Positions 25,814 through 35,336 are shown, counted from the stretch's first letter. The stretch: DNA of 64,000 bases from Methylomicrobium lacus LW14 (GCF_000527095.1 NZ_AZUN01000001.1:2046001-2110000); one strand, 5' to 3'. Notes: a model not told the origin generated them from the sequence alone. Numbers and translations: made by a program.

Positions 25814-25975
25814 TCACTTTTTCCGGCCGTATATTAAAAACAACGCGGCAAGAACTACAGCCGCCGCGATCTGGCCTTCCGGCGTGCGCAAAAAATGGAT
25901 CATTGCAACATACACTTGATGCAGGGTCGGCATCAAGCCGTTTCCCCCGAGCAGCACCCCATATTCACCGAACAT
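25814..25975 (-). CDS. 53-residue single-TM small protein
   Basis: Reads MFGEYGVLLGGNGLMPTLHQ at the start, then a hydrophobic helix (AAAVVLAALFLIYG) and ends RKK. A near-perfect ribosome binding site (GAGGAGG) lies 4 nt before the ATG, the main reason to believe it. It precedes the coxB promoter region on the same strand by about 430 bp. No family is recognised. Confidence 0.55.
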   Translation of the reverse strand: MFGEYGVLLGGNGLMPTLHQVYVAMIHFLRTPEGQIAAAVVLAALFLIYGRKK

Positions 25976-26589
25976 ACGACCTCCTCAACAACACGACTAA
26001 GCCGCCAGATCGGCCCACAAATCTGGCGAAACCCAAAAAAATGACTCGACATTCACCTCAAAGACTTATAAAAACCGAGCCCCATTTGAGAAATTCGGCA
26101 TATCCTGACCATCAAAGCCCGCTTAATAGAAGCATAGCTTAAGCTGACCGCACGACGTTCCGCATGCCACGCGTGCAGGATCCCTGCCGTACCCACAAAG
26201 TCCCCGAGACTGCGTGTTGCTAGCACCCCAACTCACCGCAAGCGCTGCCGGAAATCAAACACCCGCTCTTAGTCAAATAACCGAGTAAAACGGACATCTG
26301 TAAAGGTCAATAAACAGTCCGCGCCATTTAGGGTCTTGTTTGTATATCTTTGATCCGCACCGCATTGACACGAATCTATACTAAGTAAATATTGGTATTA
26401 ACGGGGCATTCGGAAGCTTGTGTATGCCTTATTTTTTTGACCTGAACCCACCTCAACCTAACATCAAAAATATATCGCACATATGATGCCACTTAAGTAA
26501 GCCGAAAGCAAAAGCTGTTAGCCTAACACGGAAGCGAGACATTCTTTTCCATCACACAGTTTCCCTCGCGGAACGAGGTAGAAGGCTAT
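25976..26589. other. Long intergenic region with no supported gene
   Basis: About 610 bp separating divergent genes. Short open frames here lack ribosome binding sites and coding character. A small hairpin CCTCG-CGGAA-CGAGG (26564-26578) lies just before the GAAGG ribosome binding site (26581-26585) of the RRM gene and could influence its translation. Confidence 0.45.
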
Positions 26590-27009
26590 ATGATTATCTT
26601 TCTAAGAAATATCCCCATAGATACCAAGAAATACGAAATCGCGTCTTTCATCGAGCCGGTTTTTAACGATTGCTTCTTGGTCAAGGCGACAACCAGAGTA
26701 TCGCTACAAGACATTGAAATCCTGGCGATTAAGGATATTGATTCGGATGTCATAGAAAAACATGCATTGATCAGGATTGTTCCGGAAGAGGTTGCAAAAC
26801 GGGTAATCAAACACATCGACGGCACAGTATTCAAAAATACGCCCGTTTCGGCGCGCGAATATATCAACCGCTCGTCAACGAATGACCCGAGGCACTCAGC
26901 CTTAAATGAGGCCGCAGAGCTGCTGGATCGCCGCCTCTCGGACAGAAGGAGAAAGCCGCTGCTGAACTCCTGGCAAAAATATCCGATTCTGGTTCATACC
27001 GCACCCTAA
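26590..27009 (+). CDS. RRM-like RNA-binding protein (putative)
   Basis: 139 residues. The first strand IIFLRNIP fits the RNP2 consensus of RNA recognition motifs; EKHALIRIVP, after a helix and second/third strands, sits where RNP1 would be; VIKHIDGTVFKNTPVSAREYI completes the beta-alpha-beta fold. The basic C-terminus (RRLSDRRRKPL) suits nucleic-acid binding. Similar proteins occur in Gammaproteobacteria but their function is not known to me. Preceded by a hairpin and GAAGG. Confidence 0.6.
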   Translation: MIIFLRNIPIDTKKYEIASFIEPVFNDCFLVKATTRVSLQDIEILAIKDIDSDVIEKHALIRIVPEEVAKRVIKHIDGTVFKNTPVSAREYINRSSTNDPRHSALNEAAELLDRRLSDRRRKPLLNSWQKYPILVHTAP

Positions 27010-27133
27010 CCTTCCCCCGCGAAACAGTCCGGCCCCATTCCCGGCCGGACCGCCAAAAAATTCCCCGCGCATTGCGCGCTAAGGCTCGGGTATAATGTCC
27101 TTATAAGATTCAACCCGAGAAGCCGTCAATCCT

Positions 27134-27217
27134 GTGCCTGTCGATTACAAGCCCATTCTGGATGCAATCAAAGCCGGCCATTGGGATGCCGCGCATCAGT
27201 CGATTCATCTCCAATGA
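27134..27217 (+). pseudogene. 27-residue N-terminal fragment of a small TPR-like gene
   Basis: From a GTG, the frame reads MPVDYKPILDAIKAGHWDAA then a stop after HQSIHLQ. The opening resembles small proteins of about 65-75 residues that begin DYRPILDAI-AG-WD-AH; the remaining conserved part is absent downstream. It may be a decayed remnant or chance; confidence is low. Confidence 0.3.
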
Positions 27218-27262
27218 CAACCTTGCCTGACTCAGGCATTGCCAACTCCTACTGCTAAACCG

Positions 27263-28873
27263 ATGCTGCGAATTACCGAACTCAAGCTGCCACTCGATCA
27301 TTCCGAAAGCCAGCTGCAATCCGCCATTATCAAACGCTTGGACATCGCTACCGAAGCCTTGAAAAGTTACTCGATTTTCCGCCGCAGCTACGATGCGCGG
27401 AAACGCGACAGCATTCTGCTGATTTATACGCTCGATGTCGAACTGGCAAACGAGTCCGCCGTACTGAGTCGCTTCCAGGATGATCCGCAGGTTGCGCTGA
27501 CTCCGGGCACCCACTACCAACATGTCGCAGAGGCGCCCAAAGAGCTGCCGACACGGCCGGTCGTGATCGGTTTTGGCCCTTGCGGGCTGTTTGCCGGCTT
27601 GCTGTTGGCGGAAATGGGCTTTCGCCCGATCATTCTCGAACGCGGCAAGCCGGTACGCGAGCGCACGAAGGACACTTTCGGCCTGTGGCGCCGGCGCGAA
27701 TTCAATCCCGAATCGAATGTGCAATTCGGCGAAGGCGGAGCCGGCACCTTTTCGGACGGCAAGCTGCATACCCAAATTAAGGACCCGCACCATTACGGCC
27801 GCAAGGTGCTGACCGAATTTGTGAAGGCCGGTGCGCCGCCGGAGATCCTCTATGTCAGCAAGCCGCACATCGGTACGTTCAAACTGGTGTCGATGATCGA
27901 GGAAATGCGCGGCACGATCGAAGCCTTGGGCGGCGAAATCCGCTTCGAAAGCCGGGTCGAGGATGTGCTGATCGAAGACGGCGCCGTGCGCGGCGTGACT
28001 CTCGCGAATGGCGAGACGATAGACACTCGCCATGTCGTGATCGCGGTCGGCCACAGCGCGCGCGACACCTTCAAAATGCTTTACGAACGCGGCGTCTATG
28101 TCGAAGCCAAACCGTTTTCGATCGGCTTCCGGATCGAACACCCGCAATCCCTAATCGACAGCTGCCGCTTCGGCAAGTACGCCGGCCACCCCCTGCTCGG
28201 CGCGGCCGACTATAAACTGGTGCACCACTGCAAGAACGGCCGCTCGGTGTACAGTTTCTGCATGTGCCCCGGCGGCACGGTGGTCGCCGCGACGTCCGAA
28301 CCCGGCCATGTCGTGACCAACGGCATGAGCCAGTATTCGCGCAACGAACGCAACGCGAACAGCGGCATCGTGGTCGGCATCACGCCGGACGATTATCCGG
28401 GAAATCCCTTGGCCGGCATCGATCTGCAACGCCAACTGGAAAAAGCCGCATTTGCACTCGGCGGCGGCACCTACGACGCCCCCGGCCAACGGGTCGGCGA
28501 CTTTCTCGCCGGCCGCGCCTCGACGCAATTCGGCTCCATCACCCCGTCCTATACGCCGGGCGTGCACTTGTGCGACTTGAGCACAGCCTTGCCCGCTTAT
28601 GCGATCGAGGCGATTCGCGAAGCGCTTCCCGCCTTCGACAAAAAAATCCCCGGCTTTGCGATGGCGGACGCGGTGCTGACCGGCGTCGAAACCCGCACCT
28701 CATCGCCAGTCCGGATCAAGCGCAACGAACACTATCAGAGCATCAACACGCGCGGATTGTTTCCGGCCGGCGAAGGCGCGGGTTATGCCGGCGGCATCAT
28801 GTCGGCCGCGATCGACGGCATCGAGGTCGCCGAGGCGGTGGCATTGAGCATCGTCGGAAACAGCAAAAAATGA
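27263..28873 (+). CDS. FAD-dependent oxidoreductase, COG2509 family
   Basis: 536 residues from ATG 27263 (MLRITELKLPLDHSESQLQS). A TTG at 27239 would add 8 residues without support. An N-terminal ~90-residue domain of this family precedes a Rossmann FAD site VIGFGPCGLFAGLLLAEMG. FGEGGAGTFSDGKLHT, AVGHSARDTF, METRTSSPVRI-type block (VETRTSSPVRIKR) and the final GLFPAGEGAGYAGGI are family hallmarks. The cytoplasmic enzyme's substrate is uncharacterised. Monocistronic, ending in a terminator. Confidence 0.9.
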   Translation: MLRITELKLPLDHSESQLQSAIIKRLDIATEALKSYSIFRRSYDARKRDSILLIYTLDVELANESAVLSRFQDDPQVALTPGTHYQHVAEAPKELPTRPVVIGFGPCGLFAGLLLAEMGFRPIILERGKPVRERTKDTFGLWRRREFNPESNVQFGEGGAGTFSDGKLHTQIKDPHHYGRKVLTEFVKAGAPPEILYVSKPHIGTFKLVSMIEEMRGTIEALGGEIRFESRVEDVLIEDGAVRGVTLANGETIDTRHVVIAVGHSARDTFKMLYERGVYVEAKPFSIGFRIEHPQSLIDSCRFGKYAGHPLLGAADYKLVHHCKNGRSVYSFCMCPGGTVVAATSEPGHVVTNGMSQYSRNERNANSGIVVGITPDDYPGNPLAGIDLQRQLEKAAFALGGGTYDAPGQRVGDFLAGRASTQFGSITPSYTPGVHLCDLSTALPAYAIEAIREALPAFDKKIPGFAMADAVLTGVETRTSSPVRIKRNEHYQSINTRGLFPAGEGAGYAGGIMSAAIDGIEVAEAVALSIVGNSKK

Positions 28874-28893
28874 GCCGCGCCGAAAAGCGCGGC
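28874..28893. terminator. Bidirectional hairpin terminator
   Basis: Arms GCCGCGC (28874-28880) and GCGCGGC (28887-28893) with loop CGAAAA. Followed by TTATTT on the plus strand and, on the minus strand, by the T-run complementary to the AAAAAA before the oxidoreductase stop. It sits between two convergent genes. Confidence 0.8.
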
Positions 28894-28894
28894 G

Positions 28895-29248
28895 TTATTT
28901 GGAGCGCTTGGTCGTGTTGAAAACATAAGACGCCACGACTCCCCGGTTATCGAACTTGATCACCAGATCCTCGGTTTCGCCGTCGCTGAACAGGCTGTAA
29001 TAATAGTCTCCGTAAGTCCAGGTTTTCATGCCGTTATCGATGCCGGTGCGCCAGGGCGCGCCGAATGTGGTGTAAATGTCGTTCTGGGTGGTCTCGCCGA
29101 TGCGGATCGAGGGCACCTGGCCGGCAGGAAACTCATGGCCAATCGACGCACAACCCGACAGCAACAGCAACCCGGACAAAGCCAGTGCGGAAGCCGCCTG
29201 GCGTAAAATCCTCAAAGCGAGGCCCGAGCGAAAGAAAGCGCTTTTCAT
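28895..29248 (-). CDS. Small lipoprotein with BamE/SmpA-like fold
   Basis: 117 residues from the ATG at 29248 (the preceding codon is TTG); AAGGAT lies upstream. A long signal peptide ends in the lipobox LLLLSGC at about residue 33. The mature part (SIRIGETTQNDIYTTFGAPWRTGIDNG, TWTYGDYYYSLFS, LVIKFDNRGVVASYVF) matches SmpA/OmlA-type lipoproteins. Likely outer-membrane; unrelated to the canonical BamE locus, so role uncertain. Confidence 0.78.
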   Translation of the reverse strand: MKSAFFRSGLALRILRQAASALALSGLLLLSGCASIGHEFPAGQVPSIRIGETTQNDIYTTFGAPWRTGIDNGMKTWTYGDYYYSLFSDGETEDLVIKFDNRGVVASYVFNTTKRSK

Positions 29249-29407
29249 CAAAAATAATCCTTAATTAAAAATCAATTCGGCTAAATCATAGGATAAACGC
29301 AAGCGAATTTCCTGTTTTTTTGCCGGCCTCCGACTGGCAATCGGCCGTCATACCAATTAAAATAAGCGGTTACACTCACGCCTACCGATATTTAACTGGC
29401 CAAATCA

Positions 29408-30316
29408 ATGACTGATTATAAACTCACGCATCTGAAACAGCTTGAAGCTGAAAGCATTCACATCATTCGGGAAGTCGCCGCCGAATTCGAGCGTCCGGTG
29501 ATGTTGTATTCGATCGGCAAGGATTCCGCCGTGATGCTGCATTTGGCGATGAAGGCGTTTTATCCGGGCAAACCGCCGTTTCCGTTGATGCACGTCGATA
29601 CGACCTGGAAATTCAAGGAAATGATCGAATTCCGGGACAAAATGGTCAAACAACTCGGCCTCGATCTGTTGGTTTATATCAATCAGGACGGCGTCGATCA
29701 AGGCATCGGCCCCTTCACCCACGGCAGCAAGAAACACACCGACGTGATGAAGACCGACGCATTGAAACAGGCATTGGACAAATACAAGTTCGACGCGGCC
29801 TTCGGCGGCGCGCGCCGAGACGAGGAAAAGTCACGCGCGAAGGAGCGGGTCTATTCGTTCCGCGACAAAAACCACCGCTGGGACCCGAAAAACCAGCGCC
29901 CGGAACTCTGGAACATCTATAACGGCAAGATCGACAAGGGCGAAAGCATCCGCGTGTTCCCGTTGTCGAACTGGACCGAGCTGGACATCTGGCAATACAT
30001 CCACCTCGAAAACATCCCGATCGTGCCGCTGTATTTCGCGAAGGAACGCCCGGTCGTGAACAAGGACGGCATGTTGATCATGGTGGATGACGAACGGATG
30101 CCGATCGGCCCTGACGACAAGATCGAAATGAAAAAAGTCCGCTTCCGGACCCTCGGCTGTTATCCCCTGACCGGCGCGGTCGAGTCGAATGCGACGACGC
30201 TGCCCGAAATCATCCAGGAAATGCTGCTGACGACGACCTCCGAACGTCAGGGCCGCTTGATCGACCACGACCAGGCCGGTTCGATGGAACAGAAAAAACG
30301 CGAAGGCTATTTCTAA
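29408..30316 (+). CDS. cysD: Sulfate adenylyltransferase subunit 2
   Basis: 302 residues, full length. Makes adenosine 5'-phosphosulfate from sulfate and ATP with CysN. The PP-loop-type site YSIGKDSAVMLHLAMKAF, then GGARRDEEKSRAKER and the FPLSNWTELDIWQYI block are intact. First gene of a cysDN operon with a 61-bp gap to cysN. Confidence 0.97.
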   Translation: MTDYKLTHLKQLEAESIHIIREVAAEFERPVMLYSIGKDSAVMLHLAMKAFYPGKPPFPLMHVDTTWKFKEMIEFRDKMVKQLGLDLLVYINQDGVDQGIGPFTHGSKKHTDVMKTDALKQALDKYKFDAAFGGARRDEEKSRAKERVYSFRDKNHRWDPKNQRPELWNIYNGKIDKGESIRVFPLSNWTELDIWQYIHLENIPIVPLYFAKERPVVNKDGMLIMVDDERMPIGPDDKIEMKKVRFRTLGCYPLTGAVESNATTLPEIIQEMLLTTTSERQGRLIDHDQAGSMEQKKREGYF

Positions 30317-30377
30317 AAGCAGGTTAAAAGTTTCAGGGCGATACCTCTTTCGCCGAGCATCAAGGAAAAACAATTTC

Positions 30378-32000
30378 ATGTCCCACCAGTCCGATTTAAT
30401 CAGTACCGACATCAACGCCTATCTGGCGCAACACGAGCGCAAGGAACTGCTCCGTTTTTTAACCTGCGGCAATGTCGATGACGGCAAAAGCACGCTGATC
30501 GGGCGTTTGCTGCACGATTCGAAAATGATCTATGAAGATCAACTGGCCGCGGTGCAGGCGGACAGCGTCAAATCGGGCACCACCGGCGCGGGCAAGATCG
30601 ATCTGGCGCTGCTCGTTGACGGCTTGCAGGCCGAGCGCGAACAAGGCATCACGATCGACGTCGCTTACCGCTATTTTTCGACCTCGACGCGCAAATTCAT
30701 CATCGCCGACACCCCGGGCCACGAACAATACACCCGCAACATGGCGACCGGCGCTTCGACCTGCGATCTCGCGATCATTCTGATCGACGCGCGCTACGGC
30801 GTGCAGACCCAGACCAAGCGGCACAGCTTCATCGCCTCCTTGCTGGGCATTCAGCACATCATCGTCGCGATCAACAAGATGGACCTGGTCGATTACAGTG
30901 AAGCGACTTTCGATAAAATCAAGCAGGACTATCTGCAATTCACCGCCTCGTTAGCCTTGCATGACGTCCGCTTCATCCCGATTTCGGCGCTGGACGGCGA
31001 CAACGTGGTCAACCGCAGCGGCAACATGCCCTGGTTCGGCGGCGAACCTTTGATGGACGCGCTGAACAACGTCAAGATCGCGAATGACCACAATTTCTCC
31101 GACGCGCGTTTCCCGGTGCAATATGTGAACCGGCCGAACCTGGATTTCCGCGGCTTCTGCGGCACCGTCGCGGCCGGCGTGTTCAAGCAAGGCGACAAGA
31201 TCACCGCCCTGCCCTCAGGTAAATCGAGCCGGATCAAGGCTATCGTGACCTATGACGGCGAACGCGCGGAAGCCTTCCCGCCGATGGCGGTCACCTTCAC
31301 CCTCGAAGACGAGATCGATATCAGCCGCGGCGACATGCTCATCGGCAATGAAACCCAACCTGCGACCGTCGCCGACAAATTCCGCGCCAAAATCGTCTGG
31401 ATGCACGAAAAGGCGCTGACGCCCGGCCGCCAATATACGCTCAAACTCGCGACGCGTAGCGTGTCCGGTTCGGTATCGATGATCCATCACCGGATCGACG
31501 TGAATACGCTCGAACACCACGATGCCAGCGAATTGAAGCTGAACGAAATCGGCAATTGCACCCTCACGGTCAATGCGCCGGTCGTATTCGATCCTTACAA
31601 AACGAGCAAGGGCACCGGCTCTTTCATCATCATCGACCGTCTGACCAACGGCACGGTCGGCGCGGGCATGATCATCGGCACGACCGAAGACGAAGTGTCG
31701 CGTCCGGTCAGCATCGCAGAACGCGCGGCCCGCTTCAGCCAGCAAGCGGCGGCGATCTCGATCAGCGGCGCGAACGTCAGCGAAATCGCTTATCAACTGG
31801 AAAGAAAACTGTTCGACAACGGCCATGCCGCGACCGTGCTGGAAACTTCGGATGCAGGTTTGATTCAGGCGATCAAAAACGCCGGCTTGATTGGCTTGTG
31901 CGTGAACGGCAAGGAAGGCTGCGACAGCGCGTTCGACAGCGATAAACTGCCGCTCGACGAAATTTACAACAGCCTGAAAGACAGGAAGATTATTTACTAA
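30378..32000 (+). CDS. cysN: Sulfate adenylyltransferase subunit 1 (GTPase)
   Basis: 540 residues. EF-Tu-like GTPase with GNVDDGKSTL, DTPGHEQYTRNM and NKMD, followed by beta-barrel domains. The C-terminal ~90 residues (VSIAERAARFSQQ onward) look like a degenerate CysC-like segment: they have VLETSDAG-type features but lack the APS-kinase P-loop. APS kinase must therefore come from elsewhere. GTP hydrolysis drives APS synthesis. Confidence 0.95.
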   Translation: MSHQSDLISTDINAYLAQHERKELLRFLTCGNVDDGKSTLIGRLLHDSKMIYEDQLAAVQADSVKSGTTGAGKIDLALLVDGLQAEREQGITIDVAYRYFSTSTRKFIIADTPGHEQYTRNMATGASTCDLAIILIDARYGVQTQTKRHSFIASLLGIQHIIVAINKMDLVDYSEATFDKIKQDYLQFTASLALHDVRFIPISALDGDNVVNRSGNMPWFGGEPLMDALNNVKIANDHNFSDARFPVQYVNRPNLDFRGFCGTVAAGVFKQGDKITALPSGKSSRIKAIVTYDGERAEAFPPMAVTFTLEDEIDISRGDMLIGNETQPATVADKFRAKIVWMHEKALTPGRQYTLKLATRSVSGSVSMIHHRIDVNTLEHHDASELKLNEIGNCTLTVNAPVVFDPYKTSKGTGSFIIIDRLTNGTVGAGMIIGTTEDEVSRPVSIAERAARFSQQAAAISISGANVSEIAYQLERKLFDNGHAATVLETSDAGLIQAIKNAGLIGLCVNGKEGCDSAFDSDKLPLDEIYNSLKDRKIIY

Positions 32001-32008
32001 AGGATAGC

Positions 32009-32038
32009 CCGGGCGGAAAGCTTAGCGTTTCCGCCCGG
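32009..32038. terminator. Hairpin after cysN (terminator-like)
   Basis: Perfect 11-bp stem CCGGGCGGAAA (32009-32019) / TTTCCGCCCGG (32028-32038), loop 8 nt. There is no clear T-run on either side, so termination may be Rho-assisted. Confidence 0.6.
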
Positions 32039-32094
32039 TCAACAAAGCCATCAATAAGACGGAGGCATCACTGCCGTTCCGCCTGTATTTTCGA

Positions 32095-32736
32095 TCAGGA
32101 CGCGGCTTTGGCCGACAACGCTTCCGCATTACGCTTGGCCAATCCGTCGATCACCGCCGCCAGCGAGCCTTTTTGCTGCACTTCATTGGTGAAGGTCGTC
32201 CGGTAGTTGGTGACCAGGCTGACGCCTTCGATCATGATGTCATAAACCTTCCACTGTCCGGTGTTGCTCGAAAACATCCGGTAATTGACGCCGACCGGCT
32301 GGATGCCGGGCTGCAACACTTCGGTTTTGACGATCACCTTGTTCGCGCCGGCTTCCAAGTCTATCGGCAGGAAGCGAACCGACCATTCCTTGAATTCGAG
32401 GAAGGCGCGCGAGTAGGTTCTGACCAATAAGGTTTGGAATTCGCGCTTGAAGCGTTCGCGCTCATCTGGGCTCGCCTCTTTCCACAGCTTGCCGAGCACC
32501 AGCGCGGAAATCTTGTCGAAATCGGTATGCGGATAAATCACCTCATTCACAAATGAGGCGATTTTCGCGAAATCGTTTTTAAATGATTGATCCTGTAAAC
32601 GCAGTTTCAGCTTGTCGGAGGCATCCTGGATCGCCTGCTGAGGCGGCAACAAGTCTTGCGAATACGCCCCCGAAACCGGCAGCAACGTCATAAAGAACAG
32701 ACATAAACCGAAAATCGTAAATTGTTTGAACTTCAT
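32095..32736 (-). CDS. MlaC/Ttg2D-family periplasmic lipid-binding protein
   Basis: 213 residues from ATG 32736, with CTGAGG upstream and a signal peptide (MKFKQFTIFGLCLFFMTLLP) that the longer frame would mask. DFDKISALVLGKLWKEASPDERERFKREFQTLLVRTYS and KVYDIMIEGVSLVTNYRTTF are MlaC hallmarks. MlaC shuttles phospholipid across the periplasm; a hopanoid-associated HpnM-type relative is another option. No mlaABDEF or hpn genes are adjacent, so it is an orphan here. Confidence 0.88.
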   Translation of the reverse strand: MKFKQFTIFGLCLFFMTLLPVSGAYSQDLLPPQQAIQDASDKLKLRLQDQSFKNDFAKIASFVNEVIYPHTDFDKISALVLGKLWKEASPDERERFKREFQTLLVRTYSRAFLEFKEWSVRFLPIDLEAGANKVIVKTEVLQPGIQPVGVNYRMFSSNTGQWKVYDIMIEGVSLVTNYRTTFTNEVQQKGSLAAVIDGLAKRNAEALSAKAAS

Positions 32737-32888
32737 AATAAACCTCAGAAAAATAGAAATCTTTTGACTGTCATTTTCAAATGCCGAAAATAACTTTCCT
32801 GATACAATAAAAACCCGCGAAGGCACTGCGGCCGGCGCGGCCTATGGTGCTCGACTGAGATTTTTCCAACCCCAAGAGCTGTGACAAG

Positions 32889-33893
32889 ATGTCCTATCAT
32901 ACCATCAATTTTCCTAAAACACGCATGAGAAGAATGCGTTATAACGATTTTTCGCGCCGCTTGATGCGCGAACATCGTTTGACCGTCGACGATCTGATTT
33001 ATCCCGTTTTTGTGACCGAAGACAGCAATCAAAGAGTCCCGATCGCGTCGATGCCGGGCATCGAAAGACTGTCGCTGGACCTGCTGGTCGAAGAAGCCTA
33101 CGAGTTATTCAGCCTGGGCATTCCGGCCATCGCCCTGTTTCCGGTCATCACTCCCGAGAAAAAATCCGACCTTGCGAAGGAAGCCTTCAATCCGGAAGGC
33201 CTCGTGCAAAGCGCCGTCAGGGCCTTAAAAGAAGCCGTACCGGAACTCGGCATCATTACCGACGTGGCGCTCGACCCTTATACCTCGCACGGCCAGGACG
33301 GCCTGATCGACCAAGACGGCTATGTGCTGAACGACGAAACGATCGAAGTGTTGGTCAAACAGGCCCTGTCGCACGCCGATGCCGGGGCCGACATCGTCGC
33401 GCCCTCGGACATGATGGACGGACGTATCGGCGCGATAAGGCAGGCGCTGGAAGCGAACCACCATCGCAACACCCGAATCTTAGCCTATTCCGCAAAATAT
33501 GCATCGAGTTTTTACGGTCCGTTCCGCGACGCCGTCGGCTCGTCGGCCGCGCTCGGCAAGGCCAATAAATATAACTACCAGATGGACCCGGCCAATTCCG
33601 ACGAGGCGCTGCGCGAAATCGCGCTGGATTTGCAGGAAGGCGCCGACATGATCATGGTCAAACCCGGCATGCCCTATCTCGACATCATTCGAAGGGCCAA
33701 GGACGAATTCGGCGTGCCGACCTTCGCCTATCAGGTCTCGGGCGAATACGCGATGTTGAAAGCGGCGTCGATCAACGGCTGGCTCGATGAAAAACAGGTC
33801 GTATTGGAATCATTACTGGCATTCAAGCGCGCCGGCAGCGATGCGATTCTGACTTATTTTGCCAAATCCGTGGCAGAATGGCTGCAAGATTGA
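32889..33893 (+). CDS. hemB: Delta-aminolevulinic acid dehydratase (porphobilinogen synthase)
   Basis: 334 residues. Condenses two 5-aminolevulinates to porphobilinogen in heme synthesis. The active-site lysines lie in LAYSAKYASSFYGPFRDA and MIMVKPGMPYLDIIRR. The metal site reads DVALDPYTSHGQDG: Asp/Ala/Asp in place of zinc-binding cysteines, so this is the Mg-dependent type. It is divergent from the MlaC-like gene. Confidence 0.97.
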   Translation: MSYHTINFPKTRMRRMRYNDFSRRLMREHRLTVDDLIYPVFVTEDSNQRVPIASMPGIERLSLDLLVEEAYELFSLGIPAIALFPVITPEKKSDLAKEAFNPEGLVQSAVRALKEAVPELGIITDVALDPYTSHGQDGLIDQDGYVLNDETIEVLVKQALSHADAGADIVAPSDMMDGRIGAIRQALEANHHRNTRILAYSAKYASSFYGPFRDAVGSSAALGKANKYNYQMDPANSDEALREIALDLQEGADMIMVKPGMPYLDIIRRAKDEFGVPTFAYQVSGEYAMLKAASINGWLDEKQVVLESLLAFKRAGSDAILTYFAKSVAEWLQD

Positions 33894-33983
33894 TCCGCGG
33901 CTGATTCGATCGGCTCGCCGAACCGATGCCGATTGGCGGCGACCGCCGCATAAAGTATAAAAACAATAACCGGAGCCCTACAC

Positions 33984-34499
33984 ATGACCGACGATTCCAT
34001 GATTTCCGCCAGACGAAGGCGCCAGATCGAAGCGATCATCCTGATCCTCTTGCTGATATTGTCTCTGACTGGCATTTTCATCAATGATTATTCGCCCGCC
34101 GACGGCTTCGGCTATTGGCTCATGATGGTCTTTGTGTTCGCATTTTTTGCGATCATCCTGGGCTGGCTGCAATCGAGGCAGCGTAGCGAGGACTTCATGA
34201 CCGTGTTGCGCGAACAAGCCCTGCATTGGCTCTTCTCCCTGCTCGTGGTCGGCGGCGCGTCGATCGTGTTGAAACCGGAAGACGACTCGGGACTGATCAT
34301 TCTGTTGATCCTGTCGCTGGCGACCGCTTTGGACGGCCTGCGCGTCGGCTGGCGTTTCTGCATCGTCGGCATCTTTTTAGGGGTCTCCGCGGTCATTCCG
34401 GTCTATACGGAACATTTTTTCTGGGTGGAATTGATGATCGTCGCGGGCATCGTCACCCTGACCATCATCAGAAGCTTTTGGCTGAGGAAAAACATTTAA
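33984..34499 (+). CDS. Multi-TM membrane protein of unknown function
   Basis: 171 residues with about five hydrophobic helices (IILILLLILSLTGIFI, GYWLMMVFVFAFFAIILGWL, LHWLFSLLVVGGASIVL, LIILLILSLATALDGL, CIVGIFLGVSAVIPVY). A basic N-terminus (ARRRRQ) suggests cytoplasmic N-in. It abuts aroE with no gap, so the two are probably co-transcribed. I do not recognise the family. Confidence 0.75.
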   Translation: MTDDSMISARRRRQIEAIILILLLILSLTGIFINDYSPADGFGYWLMMVFVFAFFAIILGWLQSRQRSEDFMTVLREQALHWLFSLLVVGGASIVLKPEDDSGLIILLILSLATALDGLRVGWRFCIVGIFLGVSAVIPVYTEHFFWVELMIVAGIVTLTIIRSFWLRKNI

Positions 34500-35336
34500 A
34501 TGAGCATAACGGACCGCTACGCCGTATTCGGCAGCCCGATCAAGCACAGCAAATCCCCCCGGATTCATCGCCTGTTCGCCGAACAGACCGGCCAAGCGTT
34601 GAGCTACGAGGCCCAGGAAGTCACGGCCGAGGCGTTTCCTGCCGAAGTTAACGGCTTCTTCGCGACCGGCGGCAAGGGGCTGAACTGCACGGTGCCGTTG
34701 AAAGAGCTGGCCTACCGCTTCGCGGGCGTCAAAACCGAACGCGCCGAACGCAGCAAGGCGGTCAACACGCTCGCGCTACAAGCGGACGGCAGCATTCTCG
34801 GCGACAACACCGACGGCTGCGGCCTGGTCACGGACCTGCTGGCAAATCATCAATTGACCCTGGCCGGCGAACGCGTGTTGATTCTCGGCGCCGGCGGCGC
34901 CAGCCGAGGCATCATCGGGCCGATCCTGGAGCAAGCGCCAAGCCGCTTGGTCATCGCAAACCGCACCGCCGATAAAGCCGTGTTGCTTGCCGAGGAATTC
35001 AACGCATTGGGCGACCTATCCGGCTGCGGCTTTGAAGCGCTCGCCCCGCTGCAATTCGACCTGATCCTGAATGCGACCTCCGCCAGCCTGAGCGGCCAGT
35101 TGCCCCCGCTGCCCGATCACCTGCTCGCAGCCGGGGGCAGTTGTTACGATCTCGCCTACGGCAACGAGCCGACCGCCTTCGTGCGCTGGGGATTAGAGCA
35201 CGGCGCGCGGCTTAGCCTGGACGGCCTCGGCATGCTGGTCGAACAGGCGGCCGAAGCCTTCTACATCTGGCGCGGCGTGAGGCCGCAGACCCGACCGGTG
35301 ATCGACCTGCTGGACGGGGAAAGGCAAACAAAATAG
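34500..35336 (+). CDS. aroE: Shikimate dehydrogenase
   Basis: 278 residues. NADP-linked reduction of 3-dehydroshikimate. Visible: SPIKHSKSPRIHRLFAEQ, the catalytic Lys in NCTVPLKELAY, GDNTDGCGLV, the nucleotide site LGAGGASRGIIGPIL and NRTADKA. Starts immediately after the stop of the membrane protein gene. Confidence 0.96.
   Translation: MSITDRYAVFGSPIKHSKSPRIHRLFAEQTGQALSYEAQEVTAEAFPAEVNGFFATGGKGLNCTVPLKELAYRFAGVKTERAERSKAVNTLALQADGSILGDNTDGCGLVTDLLANHQLTLAGERVLILGAGGASRGIIGPILEQAPSRLVIANRTADKAVLLAEEFNALGDLSGCGFEALAPLQFDLILNATSASLSGQLPPLPDHLLAAGGSCYDLAYGNEPTAFVRWGLEHGARLSLDGLGMLVEQAAEAFYIWRGVRPQTRPVIDLLDGERQTK

Noticed and set aside
25511..25837. 108-residue plus-strand frame upstream of coxB
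   Set aside because: No ribosome binding site, no family, and it collides with the better supported 53-residue minus-strand gene.
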